Source: Toxonevra muliebris (lineage: Eukaryota > Arthropoda > Insecta > Diptera > Pallopteridae). From it: a stretch of 64,000 nucleotides of DNA. The DNA lies in contig OY829326.1 in assembly GCA_963691655.1 (NCBI GenBank), positions 88,343,235-88,407,234 of the forward strand. Reading direction: 5' to 3'. Every line of letters starts with the position of its first letter. Positions within the stretch are counted from its first letter, which is position 1. The notes under the pieces were generated by a model. It was not told the DNA's origin. It saw only the letters and a program-made list of their open reading frames with translations, and made no database searches. Both the position numbers and the translations under genes were made by a program. This document shows, in pieces, positions 61,580 through 64,000 of this stretch.

Positions 61580-62340
61580 TCACAAAATGTAAATTTTACA
61601 GGAGAGAGTAAAATAGATTTTATTTCCCTCCAGAAGCGAAGTGAACTTAAAACTTTATAATACGCTATTTACGTCATTTTAAGTCCAATCGTCTTATATA
61701 CTTGACGCGTGATATTTAAGGATGTAGTCTGGTGTTCCGGCCTAATTTTTAAGGGGTTTTTCGAATATTTTTTATTATTACAAAATAAAATCTTTCAAAT
61801 TTCTATGTTATTATTGATATCTTTAACTGTACAAAAATTTTTGTTTGTAGTTTCTTTTACGATATTTTTTTAGTGTTTTTTACGTCCAAAGTGGGCACCT
61901 AAAAAAAAGTGTGTGGTTGGCCTGGGTGGTTACGGCACTTGAAGTCATCTGAGACAAGAAATTTAAATAGAATATTGTTTTGTAGACTTGTCATTCTGGC
62001 TGGTAGTAGATTTAAACATTTTTATTAAAAAACCACAAAATGACAGACTTCTAAAAAAAAAATTCAAAAATGTCGCTCTTTTTGTTGAAAATCGGGATAA
62101 AAATAGGAAAATAATAATTATAAATAAACAATTGTAGTACCTGCGAGAGCCATTGGTGTAGAATAACGTGTTGAAATTGCAGTCCAATCGGTTCCATAGA
62201 ATTTCTTCAAACGCTTGGGGCGATCCAAAAAACGAACTTTCTACAAAGTATTTTGTATAAGAAAAAGGTTAATATATTCATTCATCCAAACATTTATACA
62301 TTCTTTTACAATGCATTTCAATTTGACCTTCAATTAAACT
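61580..62340. other. AT-rich DNA, nothing recognised
   Basis: No supported features. Confidence 0.4.
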
Positions 62341-62354
62341 CTCTACACTTACCA

Positions 62355-62490
62355 TCAAATGGTTAGTGGTAGTGGGGTTTTATTTCCACTAGTTTAGTTA
62401 TAGTGGAATATGATGTCCACTACCACTAAACGTTTAGTGATAGTGAGATTTTATTTCCACTACCACTAAAGGTTTAGTGGTAGTTGATTT
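62355..62490. repeat. array of TTTAGTGGTAGTGG motifs
   Basis: About three units of roughly 40 bp alternate GTTTAGTGRTAGTG with CCACTACCACTAAA. It lies about 120 bp upstream of a BED-finger-like frame and resembles hAT subterminal repeats. Confidence 0.6.
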
Positions 62491-62609
62491 GTAATTTTTT
62501 TCAATCAGCTGGTTGGAAAAATTCTTAATCACACTGTAAAAAATACTTTAAAAAATGTAGTCACTAGGCAAATACATGTCTTTTTCGTCAACAGTACAAT
62601 TCTGGTACA

Positions 62610-62744
62610 ATGTCAGAAAAGCGACCCGCCGAAATTTGGAAAGTTTACTTTAAAAAACCCTGTGAAAATAATTTTAAAAAATTTCGATTCCCAGACGGTG
62701 ACTTAAGGAAAAATAAGTTAAAATATTTGAAACAAAAAAAATAA
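62610..62744 (+). pseudogene. possible hAT transposase N-terminus (degraded BED-finger-like)
   Basis: The ATG-led frame reads MSEKRPAEIWKVYFKKPCEN, then NFKKFRFPDGDLRKNKLKYL, and stops after 44 residues. The 'R..EIWK.YFKK..EN..' spacing resembles the start of BED-zinc-finger hAT transposases, but the C-x-x-C pair is missing. With the motif array just upstream, I take it as a decayed hAT start. The assignment is weak. Confidence 0.35.
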
Positions 62745-63420
62745 TAAAATATACCTATTTCAAACTGCATATGTGGTGCAGTACGAAGAAATCAAACTTA
62801 CAGCACCAAAATATCTATTAATTTTTGTTGTATGGCATTCTTTCCTTTGTAAATACAATATTATTTTTACAATTGAAAAAAGCACGGCGTACTTATTTTA
62901 ATTTTTTCATGGTTGCATAAATAGAGGACTTCTTAAAATATTCACGACGGTTTTTCCACTTTTTAAAACTTCACAAGCAAAGTTTGTTTAACTTCGCACA
63001 AAGAATTTCTTTCACTCTAAAAGTCGTTACAGAGTACTGCCAAGTGAGACTGGGTATAGTTTCATATGAATGGGTTTTTTGCGGAGAATATGTAGGTACA
63101 TGTGGTTGTTTTTTTTGCGTTGTTGCCGAGTATCAATATTGCTTTCCAGCCTAATTCATTTTTTTTTTTCAATTTGTGACCCAAAATTATGGTCGTAGGT
63201 AAATTTCTTTTAGTAATATTTTTTTTTTGTATTCGAAAAAGCATAAAAAGTTTAAATCAATCGATTTAGAAAGTTTTTAAGGGAGCACCTCTCGTTGTAA
63301 CTTTTAAAAAATCTACTTTTTTTGCATTTTCTTAAAGTATATGTTTTCAAAAATATGTCTACAAATTTTTTAGTTGATCCAGAAAAAATGTTTGACTCTT
63401 TATTTGCCAAAAAATTTTCT
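62745..63420. other. AT-rich DNA, nothing recognised
   Basis: No supported features. Confidence 0.4.
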
Positions 63421-63426
63421 TGACAT

Positions 63427-63800
63427 TAAAGTACGTTGAAACTTTAAACGCGTTTTTCTCAAAAAAATCATTATTGAAGTCGGTGACCACGATTATTCAA
63501 TAACTTCTAAACCGATTATTTTCAAATTTATATGCTTTTTAAATATATAGTAATCTAGATTGATCGAAGGAAAACTTTTTTTTACAAATGAAACAGCGTT
63601 TTTTAGTTAAAATTGAACTGTTAAATTTCACAGTCGGCCATTTTGTTAAATATGCATATTTTTTCACATCCTTCGATTAATCACTAGATAATCTTGAAAT
63701 AAAAGTAAATCCATTTCATTTCTGGATTTCAAATGTTCTAGATTTGCAAAATATTGCTCATCGCAAAACATGTTTTCCAGAAAGGCGTCGACGGGATCGC
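63427..63800. repeat. dispersed repeat, copy related to 11340-11700
   Basis: It shares ordered blocks with 11340-11700, including GCGTTTTTCTCAAAA, GCCATTTTGTTAAA and an ATCACTAGATAAT block. Diverged, no coding content seen. Confidence 0.55.
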
Positions 63801-64000
63801 TCATTACTCATCAAGTTTTAAATATTTTTGAATAGAGATTAGTTAAAGTTAAGTTTAATACATGTACTTGTAGATAATAAATAGTTTTTATAAAAAACTT
63901 TATTAGTTTACTTGAAAAAAAATCTTGAAAAATACCTATTTTTTCGCGTCACAACTTGGGATTTGAATTTCATAATCTGTGCCATACATAAAAGCACATA

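Overview
The window looks like nuclear DNA from a higher fly (Diptera; a tephritid-type fruit fly would fit, but that is inference). It is strongly AT-rich and gene-poor. The one convincing host gene is a fly-like bifunctional 6-phosphofructo-2-kinase/fructose-2,6-bisphosphatase (Pfrx/PFKFB), on the minus strand at 3497-5575. The rest is dominated by eukaryotic transposable elements. There is nothing prokaryotic: no operons, CRISPR arrays or rRNA genes.

Layout. 1-2000: remnant of a two-gene PIF/Harbinger transposon (Myb/SANT-like plus HARBI1-like nuclease). 2000-6100: Pfrx and its flanks; its catalytic core is uninterrupted by introns. 6800-11700: a non-LTR retrotransposon tail, a TIR-flanked element, a piggyBac-like element and other repeats. 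11700-22600: mostly featureless AT-rich DNA with one hAT MITE fragment and a possible 5' UTR-like block. 22600-28800: a possible small spliced ORF, a piggyBac-like MITE, a non-LTR tail and two arrays of short inverted motifs. 29200-30700: a tRNA-derived SINE split by a hAT element, both with target-site duplications (TSDs). 32500-38200: a possible noncoding exon, a truncated non-LTR element and two abutting near-perfect hairpins. 39300-47500: a hAT fragment, a MITE, a dead mariner-like element, a piggyBac-like MITE, a 1.56 kb element carrying a GGAGTTATTTC motif array, a second SINE, a short hairpin and a Ty3/gypsy RT fragment. 47987-50484: an A-rich, 5'-truncated, frameshifted I/R1-type non-LTR retrotransposon with RT, RNase H and a zinc knuckle. 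52000-64000: at least four hAT-type elements, a HARBI1 fragment, a pogo-like element, a Tigger-like MITE nested in another DNA element, and more repeats.

Insertion order can be read in several places. A hAT element entered a SINE, duplicating ATCTAGGT. A pogo-type MITE sits inside a GGCCAAC-ended element. A SINE fragment lies inside a TCGATAC-rich hAT element. Most striking, two unrelated hAT elements inserted at the same 8-bp site in two copies of one host repeat. None of the transposon genes seen is intact, so the window is a layered record of past mobile activity around one metabolic gene. All boundaries and homologies were read by eye, without database searches.
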